Positions 9,462 through 18,251 of a stretch of DNA of 64,000 nt are shown here, piece after piece. The DNA is taken from the NCBI GenBank assembly GCA_000381605.1, contig KB906759.1, positions 186,001 through 250,000 on the forward strand. The letters run 5' to 3'. The position numbers were made by a program, and so were the translations under genes. Origin of the DNA: Acidobacteriaceae bacterium KBS 89. Its GTDB lineage: Bacteria > Acidobacteriota > Terriglobia > Terriglobales > Acidobacteriaceae. Below the pieces are notes generated by a model. It had not been told where the DNA came from. It ran no database searches and saw only the letters and a list, made by a program, of their open reading frames with translations. Each line of letters begins with the position of its first letter. Positions within the stretch are counted from its first letter, which is position 1.

Positions 9462-10064
9462 TTACTCGCCAGCAGGGACAGTCGATGGGGGTGGCGCAAT
9501 TACCAACGCGCTGCCTACGACTTCAATCAGCGAATCACCAGGGATCCACTCTAGCGCCATGCAAGCGCGGGATGGCGCTTTTCCCGGGCTGAAGTAGGTC
9601 CCGTAGATCTTGTTCAATGCATCGTACTGCGCTTTATGCGCGTCGAACCGCGCTTTGCCGGTAGGCATAGGGATGCCATCGGCGAGAGGCAGGCAGAGAA
9701 AGACTTGGAGATTGATGATGCTGTCCATTGTGCAACCCGCTCGCTCCACTGATTTCTTCAGCGCGTCCATCGTGCGGGTGACGTGTTTCTCGAAGGGGTC
9801 GGTTACAAGAATGTGGTCATCCTTCGGGTAGCCGTCATTGGAACCAGTTCCGGAAAAGAAGTAGATACCGTTGTGAGTATGGCTGGAACCACCCGCTCGG
9901 CGCGGACCATCACCGCCGGGCACTCCTGCCGCAGGGGCGCCGCCAGAAGCAGGAGAGCCAACAGAAGGAGCCGTCTGCTGCGAGAAGAGTTTTGGTGCAC
10001 TGGTTATGAGCGCCACTATCGCCGTCACCTTGCTGAAGAAACTGCGTCGCGTTTCGATCTCCAT
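9462..10064 (-). CDS. Exported RidA-family (YjgF/UK114) protein
   Basis: RidA proteins hydrolyse reactive enamine/imine intermediates to ketoacids and ammonia. Starting at the ATG at 10064 (GAAGGAG six bases upstream) the protein has 200 residues. The leader has a basic n-region and hydrophobic stretch (TRRSFFSKVTAIVALITSAP), then a Gly/Ala/Pro-rich linker, then a RidA domain (NGIYFFSGTG ... FEKHVTRTMDALKKSVERAG ... LQVFLCLPL ... APSRACMALEWIPGDSLIEV). The Arg in PSRACM matches the conserved family Arg that binds the ketoacid carboxylate. The frame stays open upstream to 10328, but that extension is not protein-like and would overlap the lactonase gene. Export of RidA is unusual. Pairing with the adjacent PLP enzyme suggests it clears that enzyme's enamine product. 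Confidence 0.87.
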   Translation of the reverse strand: MEIETRRSFFSKVTAIVALITSAPKLFSQQTAPSVGSPASGGAPAAGVPGGDGPRRAGGSSHTHNGIYFFSGTGSNDGYPKDDHILVTDPFEKHVTRTMDALKKSVERAGCTMDSIINLQVFLCLPLADGIPMPTGKARFDAHKAQYDALNKIYGTYFSPGKAPSRACMALEWIPGDSLIEVVGSALVIAPPPSTVPAGE

Positions 10065-10176
10065 GGAACTCTCCTTCGCCACCTTAGCGCATTTATCTTC
10101 TTCTATCTGCAAGTACCACTGCGTCAGAACTGAAATCTCATGCATACAAGGTATCGGCGCGCAGAAACTGAGGCAT

Positions 10177-11316
10177 CTAAACAAATACCAAACATTGTGG
10201 CCTGGAAATAGGAAATGTCCTCCCTTCGTCTGCCAGTTTGCCTGTCTTGCTATCACGTGCAAATACGGCAATCGTGTCGGTATCCTGGTTTGCAATAAGG
10301 AGCCAGCGATCCGTATGATCGACTGCAAGATGGCGCGGCCTCTTCCCTCCGCAGGACGTCTTGTCGATCATCGTGAGCCTTCCATCCGGTGACACCGCGA
10401 GGGTGACCATAAAATCGTCAAGCCGGCTGGCGACATAGGCAAAACTCATCTTTCGATCAAAGGCGATATCCGATGGCGCTGCTTTGCCGTCATAGTCTTC
10501 CGGCACGAGCGTGATATCCTGCAGAGTCGTCAATACGCCACGTTCGCTGTCCCACCCGAGTACATTTACTGTCGGCTTCAGCTCATTGACGCAATAAGCC
10601 ACTCGCCCGTTCGCGTGAAATTGTAACGCCCGTGGACCGTAGCCTGTCTTCGCCTGCCACAACGGAGGGTCATGCGGAGTCAGTTTCGCCGTAGAGGCGT
10701 CCATGCGATAGATGTGAATCACATCCAGCCCGAGATCGTTCACCAACAAGAATCGATTATCTGGCGAGACAGTCACCCGATGCGCATGTGGCTTTCGCTC
10801 ATTCTTTTCTTCATCGGCGGAATACTGAAGGAAAGAGACCGCTTCACTCAGCTGCCCGTTGCTATTCACTAGGAATGACGCAACGCTTCCTCCGCCATAG
10901 TTTGCCGCGAAGACGGATCGCCCCGAATGGTCCACCGCGATATGCGTTGGCCCTCCGCCCTTTGAGGAGACCTTACTGATCTCCTGCATCTTCATGCTTT
11001 TCTTATCGAAGGAAAAACTTGAGACTGTTCCCTGCCCCACTTCGTTTACAGCATAGACAAATCTCTCACGCGGGCCTAGCACCAGGAAGGTGGGGCTCTC
11101 CGCCTCAACCGCAAGGCCGATCTGTGTGAGTTCGCCGGACTCCGCGTTGAAGCGATAGCCATAGATGCCCTTGCTTGTGCTTGGCTCGGCAGTCTGTGTT
11201 CCAACCAGCAATAGCTGTTCGTGAACAAGGTCCGATGCAAATCCTGACCACGGATGGGTCGCAAGAGTCAGCGCCGACGCGCCCCCAAGAAAATTGCGCC
11301 GCGTGATTCTCTGCAT
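10177..11316 (-). CDS. Tat-exported lactonase-family beta-propeller
   Basis: Seven-bladed propeller of the 6-phosphogluconolactonase (YbhE)/3-carboxymuconate cyclase type, 379 residues. The leader has a twin-arginine motif (ITRRNFLGGASALTLATHP, residues 4-22). Family blocks are visible: YGYRFNAESGELTQIG, PTFLVLGPRERFVYAVNE, GGGPTHIAVDHSGRSVFAAN, PHAHRVTVSPDNRFLLVNDLG, GYGPRALQFHANGRVAYCVN, RPRHLAVDHTDRWLLIANQ. Known members hydrolyse sugar lactones in the cytoplasm; an exported one implies lactones formed outside, for example by sugar dehydrogenases. It sits 68 bp after the TonB receptor gene and before RidA, so it is probably co-transcribed with both. A paralogue lies at 16287-17453. Lactonase activity is family knowledge; the exact substrate is unknown. 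Confidence 0.88.
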   Translation of the reverse strand: MQRITRRNFLGGASALTLATHPWSGFASDLVHEQLLLVGTQTAEPSTSKGIYGYRFNAESGELTQIGLAVEAESPTFLVLGPRERFVYAVNEVGQGTVSSFSFDKKSMKMQEISKVSSKGGGPTHIAVDHSGRSVFAANYGGGSVASFLVNSNGQLSEAVSFLQYSADEEKNERKPHAHRVTVSPDNRFLLVNDLGLDVIHIYRMDASTAKLTPHDPPLWQAKTGYGPRALQFHANGRVAYCVNELKPTVNVLGWDSERGVLTTLQDITLVPEDYDGKAAPSDIAFDRKMSFAYVASRLDDFMVTLAVSPDGRLTMIDKTSCGGKRPRHLAVDHTDRWLLIANQDTDTIAVFARDSKTGKLADEGRTFPISRPQCLVFV

Positions 11317-11384
11317 CCGACCTCACTTTGCAAAATTTTGCGCGAGGCCCGCCTCGTCGTGAAGACGAGCCTCGCTTCTCTCCG

Positions 11385-14300
11385 CTAGAACATGTACTTC
11401 AAAGAGAGTTGTAGCTGCCTCGGACCAGATCGTATTGGTGTTGCCTGGCCTTGGATATCCCCAAAGCTAGTAGAGACGACGTTGCTGACAGGGTTGCCGA
11501 GGTATGCGCTGTTGAAGAGGTTATCGGCATCAGCTCTGAAGTTGATCTTCTGCTCATGCCAGATCGAGAAGTCCTTCAGGATGGATGCACCATATGTCTG
11601 GAAACTCGGTGCCCGTTCCGATGAGGGACGAGCGGTGCCGTATGTTCCATTCGCCGGCTGACCATAGGCGCAAACGCCGTTATCGACACCGGGCGAGGTG
11701 CAGGGGACAGCTGAAGGATCGGTCCCGAACCAGTGGCTGTTGGAGCGATTGACAATCTTCAACGCCCGGTAGTGATTGGCGCGCTGAGAATTGGCGTTTG
11801 TAAAGGTGTTGTTGGTTCCTGTGTTCATGTTGACGGGGAATCCGCTGTAGGCGACACCGGTCATGCCGATCTTCCATCCGCCTACGATCTCGTCAAGGAT
11901 CAGCGGCATCCCGGAACCGAACTGGCGTCCGCGGCCAATCGGAAGGTCATAAATCAAGTTCCAATTGACTGCGTTGCGCACATCCTGTCCAACGGGGCCA
12001 TACTCCGAATGGAGATCATAGACATTTTCGGCATACGCACTGGCCGCCGTGATGCTGGGAACGCCGTAGAAGCCGGTGCTATTGGTCATACCGTGGCTCC
12101 AGGTGTAGTTCGCTGTGTACTGCAAACCGTGCCAGGCGCGCTGACGCAAGGTGGCCTGCAACGCGTTATAGTTCATCATCGCGTTCGAGTCGGTGAAGCG
12201 AATAACGCCGTTGTAGCCAACCCCCGGGGTTGCATAGAAAGGGGCGGGTGCTTGTGCGAGGCAGGCAGCACTCGGGTTTGGAGTTGCGGCGGTTACCGCG
12301 ACGCCATTGACGATGCAGGGATTGTGGAGCTGATTTCTTTGATTTGCAGTAACCAGATGCTGTCCATTTTCGCCAACATATCCGACCTGTACAGACGCGG
12401 TGTTGTTGAGCTGATATTCAACAGTCATGGTGTACATGCCGATGAATGCGGGCTTGATGTGTTTGTTCCACACGTTGTAGACCGCTCCAGAGGTTGCTGC
12501 GCCGGAGGCGGGATTGCTAAAGCCGTTTTGCACTAAGAAGAAATTTCCCACGTTGGTGCTGGCGGGTAAAGCTCCACTGGCCTGGTAGGTTGATTGGAAC
12601 GGAAGGTTGGTCGTCATGCGAAGATTCGCGCCGGTCCCTTCCATATAGTTCTGGAGACCATATCCGCCGCGCAGAACGAAGCGAGGAGTTGCCGACCATG
12701 CGAAGCCGAGACGAGGCATCACACTGCCGTAGTAGGGATCAACGAGTCCACGGCCATATCCGGCAGCCGCGGCCTGGGGCGAGCCATCGAGCAGAATGAC
12801 CGCAGGATTATTCGGATCGATCGTCGACATCTTGTGATTGACCTCATAGATCGGCTGGATGTACTCATACCGAACACCGAGGTTGAGAGTGAGGGTTGGC
12901 GTGAGCTTCCAATCGTCCTGGACGAAGTAAGCGTCGCGCCACGACCGCATGCCTACGGGCCCGGCGACACCGCCTTTGCTGACAAAGCCGGCACGGTTTA
13001 ACAGGAAATCGGCCGCGGTATATCCGTTCGATTTGAATCCGTTTGGGTTGACGAACGAACTTACGTTGGACGATCCGGCGCCAAGGTAGTAGAAGCCGCC
13101 GATCGAGCCGTCGTTGCCGGGGTAGAAGTTGTTCTGCTGTTGGCGAAGGAACTGAACACCGAATTTGAAGGTGTGTCGGTTCTTCAACAAGGTGAAGTTA
13201 TCTCCGTACAAAAATGTATTCAGAGTGTAGTTGGTGCCGAGATTGGCGTTGCCGAGGGTGGTGTATTCCGTGCCATTACTAACGGTGAACCCCTGTGGGC
13301 TGTTTGAATTGTTAAAGGCTAACGCTGAGAAGCCGGCAAACGCCTGAGGTGCCGAATTGGAGACGCTCGAGCCGATGCCAAGGATCTTATTGCCATTGAG
13401 TCCGAACACGCCGGTTGGATCCAGAAGGACAGCGCCGTTGTTCTGGATGCGGGTATAGCCGGCGCGAAACTCGTTCACCATGGAAGAATTGAAAGTGTGG
13501 ACCTCGTTGATGGCCAAACCCCAAAGCGGGAATGTAGGGGCCGGGGCGAAGCTGGTTGGCAGCGGGTTGATGGTGGTCTGGCCGAAATGTCCCCACGTGT
13601 AGCGAACCGACAGGTTGTCCTTTTCAGTTGCCTTCCAATCAACTTTGGTGTCGAACTGGTCGCCGTAGTTGCGGAGCTTTTGCTGGCCACGATAGTTGTT
13701 CGTCGCAGGCGAGCCAGCCTGAGGAGGCTGGTTAGGCAATGGATAAAGTGCGGGATTTGCAAGCAAGTAAGTCGCGGCAGAGTTGCTTCCGATCGGGATC
13801 TTGTTGTTCGGATAGGCAGGGAAACCCGGCGTAGTCGCGTTGTAAAGCTGAATCAACTTTCCCGTGCACTGGGCCTGGGTATCTGAGGAGAGACACATGA
13901 GACCGCGATCAAGCAGCTCGGAAAAGTCTCCCTGGCGCTCTTTCAGCGTGAGAACGGTCGCATTGGCTGGACCGGCGAGGTGATAGCGGCCACCCTGATA
14001 GTCGCCGAAGAAGAAGAGCTTGTCGTGGAAGATCGGCCCACCAATAGTGCCGCCGAAAATGTTGCGGGTGAACGAATTCTTTGCCGTGACATTCGCAGTG
14101 TGTTTGTTGGCCCAGGTATTTGCGTTCAGGTTGTAGTTGCCAAGATAGTAGAACGCGCTTCCATGGAACTGGTTGGTACCACTCTTGGTCTGATACAGAA
14201 TATCGCCGCCAAGCACGTTGCCATACTCCGCAGGCGCATTCGCAGAGATCACCTGGACCTGGCCGATAGCATCAACGCTAGGGCTATAGCCCGCTATATT

Positions 14301-14942
14301 GTCGAGATTCTGGTTGATATCCATGCCGTCGAGCAGGTAATTGTTGGTCTGCTGCCGGTTGCCGTTGATAGAGACCGTTTGATTAACGCTAATCGGCCCG
14401 GAGATTGATGCCTGGCTCACAAAGCCGTTAGGGTTGGTGCTGACAGCACCCGGCAGAAACATCGTCAAAGCGATGAGATTGCGACTTACCAACGGCATAT
14501 TCTCGATGGCGTGTGTATCGAGCGTAGTCGCCAGCACGGGACTCTCCGTATTCAACAGTGGAGCGATCTCGGATGCAACGGAAACTGTTTGTACGTGACC
14601 TGTCAACTGCAGCTTTACATCGACCTTTGCATTCTGGCCAGTCTCGAGCACAAATGGTCCTAAGTCCGCTCCAGCAAACCCTGCTGCGTCAACCTTTACC
14701 TTGTAACTGCCGATCTGCAGAAACCGGATGTTATAGATACCCTCGCTGTTCGTGGTAGAGAGCGTTTCAACATTTGTATCGACGTTCGTCGCCGTTACTT
14801 TTGCATTTGCAACGACTGCTCCTGTCGGATCAGTCACCGTTCCGTTCACGCTGCCTGTAATTGTCTGTGCCTCCAACGCGAAGCCGCAGCAAAGCAGCAA
14901 CGCAAGGAGAAACACTCGAATATTCTGGATATGTTTCATCAT
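11385..14942 (-). CDS. TonB-dependent receptor, Oar-like, complete
   Basis: Outer-membrane receptor of 1185 residues. A signal peptide (IRVFLLALLLCCGFALEAQ) is followed by a carboxypeptidase-regulatory-like domain (about 26-112: SVNGTVTDPTGAVVANAKVT, IGSYKVKVDAAGF). A plug follows (about 130-260: MPLVSRNLIALTMFLPGAV, VSINGNRQQTNNYLLDGMDI, AEYGNVLGGDILYQTKSGTN) and then a long barrel ending in the outer-membrane signature Phe (LQLSLKYMF). The start is set by CGGAGG six bases upstream. It is the first gene of a probable operon with lactonase, RidA, PLP enzyme and GH20, so the imported ligand is probably a sugar or aminosugar fragment; that is inferred from context only. Confidence 0.95.
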   Translation of the reverse strand: MMKHIQNIRVFLLALLLCCGFALEAQTITGSVNGTVTDPTGAVVANAKVTATNVDTNVETLSTTNSEGIYNIRFLQIGSYKVKVDAAGFAGADLGPFVLETGQNAKVDVKLQLTGHVQTVSVASEIAPLLNTESPVLATTLDTHAIENMPLVSRNLIALTMFLPGAVSTNPNGFVSQASISGPISVNQTVSINGNRQQTNNYLLDGMDINQNLDNIAGYSPSVDAIGQVQVISANAPAEYGNVLGGDILYQTKSGTNQFHGSAFYYLGNYNLNANTWANKHTANVTAKNSFTRNIFGGTIGGPIFHDKLFFFGDYQGGRYHLAGPANATVLTLKERQGDFSELLDRGLMCLSSDTQAQCTGKLIQLYNATTPGFPAYPNNKIPIGSNSAATYLLANPALYPLPNQPPQAGSPATNNYRGQQKLRNYGDQFDTKVDWKATEKDNLSVRYTWGHFGQTTINPLPTSFAPAPTFPLWGLAINEVHTFNSSMVNEFRAGYTRIQNNGAVLLDPTGVFGLNGNKILGIGSSVSNSAPQAFAGFSALAFNNSNSPQGFTVSNGTEYTTLGNANLGTNYTLNTFLYGDNFTLLKNRHTFKFGVQFLRQQQNNFYPGNDGSIGGFYYLGAGSSNVSSFVNPNGFKSNGYTAADFLLNRAGFVSKGGVAGPVGMRSWRDAYFVQDDWKLTPTLTLNLGVRYEYIQPIYEVNHKMSTIDPNNPAVILLDGSPQAAAAGYGRGLVDPYYGSVMPRLGFAWSATPRFVLRGGYGLQNYMEGTGANLRMTTNLPFQSTYQASGALPASTNVGNFFLVQNGFSNPASGAATSGAVYNVWNKHIKPAFIGMYTMTVEYQLNNTASVQVGYVGENGQHLVTANQRNQLHNPCIVNGVAVTAATPNPSAACLAQAPAPFYATPGVGYNGVIRFTDSNAMMNYNALQATLRQRAWHGLQYTANYTWSHGMTNSTGFYGVPSITAASAYAENVYDLHSEYGPVGQDVRNAVNWNLIYDLPIGRGRQFGSGMPLILDEIVGGWKIGMTGVAYSGFPVNMNTGTNNTFTNANSQRANHYRALKIVNRSNSHWFGTDPSAVPCTSPGVDNGVCAYGQPANGTYGTARPSSERAPSFQTYGASILKDFSIWHEQKINFRADADNLFNSAYLGNPVSNVVSTSFGDIQGQATPIRSGPRQLQLSLKYMF

Positions 14943-15190
14943 TGTGGACCTCCGAGAATTATTTAGTGGCCGGGTGAAACCGCTGAACGTTCTTATGAGT
15001 TTTCTTCCCCAATTGCTTGGGGATCCAGGTGCTGCTCAGACGAATCACCTGTCTAGGCATCCATACGTGAAGATAAGTTGAATGTGGCGCAATTCTAGTC
15101 CCATCGGCAAATGGCGTATAGGACGAATGCCCTAGATGGCCCTGAAAATTAGCATCGTCCGCACTTTGCGCCGCGCTTCAGAATGATTCG

Positions 15191-16270
15191 TTAGCTTGAG
15201 GGCGCGAAGAATCGGTATCGCAGCGTCCAGCGGCTCGTTTCACCCGGGGCCACCTTCAATTTGATGTAACCCTCCGGACAAATCGTCGTTTGGGTAGACC
15301 AGAAGTAAAGTCGCGCCAGCGAGTGGTCGGACGTCTGCTGCACTCCAATCTTCGATCGCGTATCTTCCACTATGAAATCGAAGTCGCGAACATCATCCGA
15401 GTACCCCGTCAGATAGCCCGCGACTCCCTTACGTGGGGCGAGTGCATCAACATACACCAGATCCTTGCCTTCGATCTTCGCCGCCGCTCCGATCTCACCC
15501 TGCGGCTTCGGCTCAAACTTAAAGTGCACTACCATTCCTGGCCCTGTCGGCTTTCCGTCAAGCATGAAGAAGTCGTGATCGTACACATATGTCTCAATCA
15601 CCTTCTTCCCCGTGTTCTTCAAACTGTGTTGCAGCGTCATTACCGGCTCGTTCTTGTTGAGCGTCAGCGTCTTTTCGTATACATAGGCATAACCCTCAGG
15701 CCCGCTCAGCACCTGCCGAAATCGCACCGACCGCTTCCCCACTTTCGCAGTCCATGTCCCCGTATCGACAATCGGATATGCTCCGCCAAACTGATACGGC
15801 GAGTCATCCACCTTCCGCAACACGCCGACGCCCGGCTTCAGAAATGTCTCCCCCGGTTTGGCCTCTTGAAACCCGATCGCCCCCGGCCGCACAGACAGAT
15901 CGACTGGCCCCGGTCCGCGGGCCACCGTTGAGCCGTTGTCGATGCGAAACTCCTCGACAGGCCCGGTGATCGAGTCATTCTTTAACGGATCGTACTGTGC
16001 GAACCACTCTCCGAAAAATCTATGTCCGTTCAGCGAAACACATCCAACCACTCCCGACCAGTCAAACCGCGTAGACCGGTAGTACCCGTTCTTCGCGTCA
16101 GGAAGAAACACCAGCGCATCCAGCTTCCCATTCGTCAGCAGAGCTTTTGGGTGGTCTCCATGCGGAACGTCGGCACATTCTGAGACCGTCTCCGCCGCTG
16201 CAGCGCACGCTATCGCAACACCCAACACGGCAATACACCCCGACCAAGTCAGACCAGTCCAGCGCTGCAT
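15191..16270 (-). CDS. Exported protein, possibly galactose-mutarotase-like fold
   Basis: 359-residue exported protein with a signal peptide (about 8-27: LTWSGCIAVLGVAIACAAAA). The body is beta-rich, with alternating charged and aromatic strands (NGKLDALVFLPDAKNGYYRS, TRFDWSGVVGCVSLNGHRFF, VMTLQHSLKNTGKKVIETYV, YDHDFFMLDGKPTGPGMVVH). Phrases such as ALLTNGKLDALVFLP, LKNTGKKVIETYVYDHDFF and a closing ETSRWTLRYRF recall aldose-1-epimerase-like sandwich proteins, but I cannot point to the catalytic His/Glu pair with certainty. The gene begins 16 bp after the lactonase gene at 16287-17453, so the two are surely co-transcribed. A mutarotase-like role next to a lactonase would fit oxidation of a sugar anomer, but this is inference. 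Confidence 0.6.
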   Translation of the reverse strand: MQRWTGLTWSGCIAVLGVAIACAAAAETVSECADVPHGDHPKALLTNGKLDALVFLPDAKNGYYRSTRFDWSGVVGCVSLNGHRFFGEWFAQYDPLKNDSITGPVEEFRIDNGSTVARGPGPVDLSVRPGAIGFQEAKPGETFLKPGVGVLRKVDDSPYQFGGAYPIVDTGTWTAKVGKRSVRFRQVLSGPEGYAYVYEKTLTLNKNEPVMTLQHSLKNTGKKVIETYVYDHDFFMLDGKPTGPGMVVHFKFEPKPQGEIGAAAKIEGKDLVYVDALAPRKGVAGYLTGYSDDVRDFDFIVEDTRSKIGVQQTSDHSLARLYFWSTQTTICPEGYIKLKVAPGETSRWTLRYRFFAPSS

Positions 16271-16286
16271 CTAAACCTCTTTCGCC

Positions 16287-17453
16287 CTATAGCGACTTCA
16301 TCGCCATACTCATAGGTGCCGCCAGGCTTGCCATCTGCACACCACGGCTCAACTGTCCATTCGCGACTCGCCAACCGAATACCCCGCCATCCTTGCGGTT
16401 CAAGCCCACCAGGTTCTTACCATCGGCTGTCATTGTTATCTCGTGCAGTGGCGAACCACCTTCATCTACAACCTGCAACCGTCGCACCGCACCTGTCCCT
16501 CCAGCGATTCTCCACATCGACACACCCGCGCCCCCCCATCGGCTCGTCGTATATAAAAACTCTCCCTTCGGGTCCAACGCCATCGCCACTCCGCCAGTAT
16601 TTCCGCCACTAGCCGTCATGACTTGTCCGAGCCTCCCCACAATCTTTCCCGCATCCGGGTCGTACTTGTACCAGGCAACCGAAGCATCCAGTTCATTCGC
16701 CACAAACAATAGCCGCCCATCAGGATGAAACGCAATCTGACGCGGTCCGTCTCCCGCTTGTGCCGCGAACCTTCCCGCAATATTTAACGGCGCAGCGTCA
16801 AGCGCCAGCACACTCAGCCGGTCGCTCCCGAGGTCCGCGCTCACTACCCTGCCTGCGCAATCAAATACCACCATTTGAGGATGCGCCGACCTCTGTTCAT
16901 CATGCGGCCCCGATCCCGTCTCCTTCAAAATTCCCGATACGGCTCCCACGCTTCCATCTGTTCCCAATGGCAAAAGGTTGTAGGCTCCCCCGCCATGTAC
17001 CGCCACAACCAGAGACCTTCCATCCGGAGAAACCGCCGCATGTCTTGGTGCGGTCGCCGACAACGACAGATTTTGCCTGTTCACCAACGTCAGGCTCCCA
17101 TCCGCCGCATCGATGGCATAGGCCTCCACCGTCCCCGACGGCAAACCATCGTACTCATCAACCTCGTTCACCGCATACAGAAAACGTTCGCTCGCATCCA
17201 TCGCTAACGATGAAGGCGCGGCACTCGCGACCACACCCACCCGTCTCCATCGCCCGCCTCTCAGGTCGAAGACTGCGATCCCCTCTTCCTTCGCGCCTTT
17301 CCCACCAAATCCTATATAGGCGAATCGCGTTTCTAGCTCTTCACTCGCCGAGGTCGCGTGAGCAAGCACGGGTAGCCCAAAATTCATTGCGCCGAGAGAC
17401 GTGCCCGCCACCTGGATAAACTCTCTTCGGCTCCAACACGACCGGTCCTTCAT
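16287..17453 (-). CDS. Tat-exported lactonase-family beta-propeller (second paralogue)
   Basis: 388 residues, same family as the protein at 10177-11316. The leader has SRREFIQVAGTSLGAMNFG (residues 8-26), a twin-arginine pattern. Propeller blades include PSSLAMDASERFLYAVNEVD, APRHAAVSPDGRSLVVAVHG, GSGPHDEQRSAHPQMVVFDC, GPRQIAFHPDGRLLFVANEL, GGVAMALDPKGEFLYTTSRW and SPLHEITMTADGKNLVGLNR. The SGPHDEQRSAHPQ segment matches the family's substrate-pocket region. It leads a two-gene unit with the mutarotase-like gene 16 bp downstream. Having two exported lactonases within 6 kb suggests that sugar lactones are a regular extracytoplasmic intermediate here. Confidence 0.87.
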   Translation of the reverse strand: MKDRSCWSRREFIQVAGTSLGAMNFGLPVLAHATSASEELETRFAYIGFGGKGAKEEGIAVFDLRGGRWRRVGVVASAAPSSLAMDASERFLYAVNEVDEYDGLPSGTVEAYAIDAADGSLTLVNRQNLSLSATAPRHAAVSPDGRSLVVAVHGGGAYNLLPLGTDGSVGAVSGILKETGSGPHDEQRSAHPQMVVFDCAGRVVSADLGSDRLSVLALDAAPLNIAGRFAAQAGDGPRQIAFHPDGRLLFVANELDASVAWYKYDPDAGKIVGRLGQVMTASGGNTGGVAMALDPKGEFLYTTSRWGGAGVSMWRIAGGTGAVRRLQVVDEGGSPLHEITMTADGKNLVGLNRKDGGVFGWRVANGQLSRGVQMASLAAPMSMAMKSL

Positions 17454-17752
17454 CTAACCCTCCTTCAAAATCAAGTCATGCATTTTCTCTAAGGACGAAT
17501 CGACATCGCGTTATGAAAGATATGTTCGGATCATACCGCTGTTTCACTCCCTTGAGCATGCGGGGTGGGATTGCAGGAGTTGCGCGAACTGCGACAGTTA
17601 CGCGATGAGAACGCGAAGGCGAAGCGCCCGGTTTGGCGAAGACCATTCTTAGTAATTAATCCAGGCGGAGGGTCTCGGGTATGCGCTGCTTGTCAGAGCG
17701 TCGATAGTGGCGGGCCCGGACATAGAGACAAGCCAACAGAGTCGGTCGAGGT

Positions 17753-17962
17753 CTACTCGAAGAGGGAGATTGCGACGCGGAGATCGTCGGCAAGGCGCCG
17801 ATATAACTCCTGGATCGTGCGCAGCGCGAGTAACTGGTCCGAGGTATCGAGCCTCTCCGAGGCGATCAGCCGCTCGATAGCCTCAATGTCGATCGCGACA
17901 GCTTCCAGCTTCTCGATCAGCAGGGTTACAGCGCCTTGTGGCATGGCAAAACAGTCTAACAT
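17753..17962 (-). CDS. Possible small helical protein
   Basis: A 69-residue frame (63 from a second Met) with plausible amphipathic helices rich in Leu, Ile, Glu and Arg (LLIEKLEAVAIDIEAIERLI, LRTIQELYRRLADDLRVAI). Codon use and composition look protein-like, unlike other short frames nearby. No clear ribosome-binding site is seen before either Met. I recognise no family. It could be a genuine small protein or a remnant. Confidence 0.35.
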   Translation of the reverse strand: MLDCFAMPQGAVTLLIEKLEAVAIDIEAIERLIASERLDTSDQLLALRTIQELYRRLADDLRVAISLFE

Positions 17963-18000
17963 CGTGGCGCCCGGAGGGCACTTGAAACCCCCACGACCTG

Positions 18001-18018
18001 ATAAGGGTCTGCGGATTT
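18001..18018. repeat. 18-nt dispersed repeat, copy 1
   Basis: ATAAGGGTCTGCGGATTT occurs here and exactly at 48709-48726, about 30.7 kb away. Both copies are followed within a base or two by AAGTC. Both lie beside decayed or gene-poor sequence, which suggests a dispersed element end or a scar rather than chance. Confidence 0.6.
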
Positions 18019-18215
18019 AAGTCCTATTTGAGCTATGTCACAGATTCTCGCATAATGTTGTAACAGAGCGAAAACGCCCATTCATTCAATTACTTATGTC
18101 ACGTCGTTCGACTGCACAGACTCGCAGGATATGGCATGTTGCGCAGCCAACCATCTCCTGATGCGGAAGTTGAAGGTCATGGCAAGATCGTAATTCGCCA
18201 TCGCGAAAAGGGCCG

Positions 18216-18251
18216 TTGACATTCGCATGAATTTTCTGTTGATAGATCAAC
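18216..18251 (+). promoter_or_regulatory. Promoter-like hexamers overlapping an inverted repeat
   Basis: TTGACA (18216-18221) and TTGATA (18239-18244) are separated by 17 bp, as for a sigma-70 type promoter. The -10-like hexamer lies inside GTTGATAGATCAAC (18238-18251), an inverted repeat with arms of six bases. No supportable plus-strand gene lies downstream; the next plus-strand gene is at 23931. This is suggestive of a regulated non-coding transcript, or may be chance. Confidence 0.3.

Noticed and set aside
10065-10328. N-terminal extension of the RidA gene
   Set aside because: Not protein-like, overlaps the lactonase gene, and a strong ribosome site precedes the ATG at 10064.
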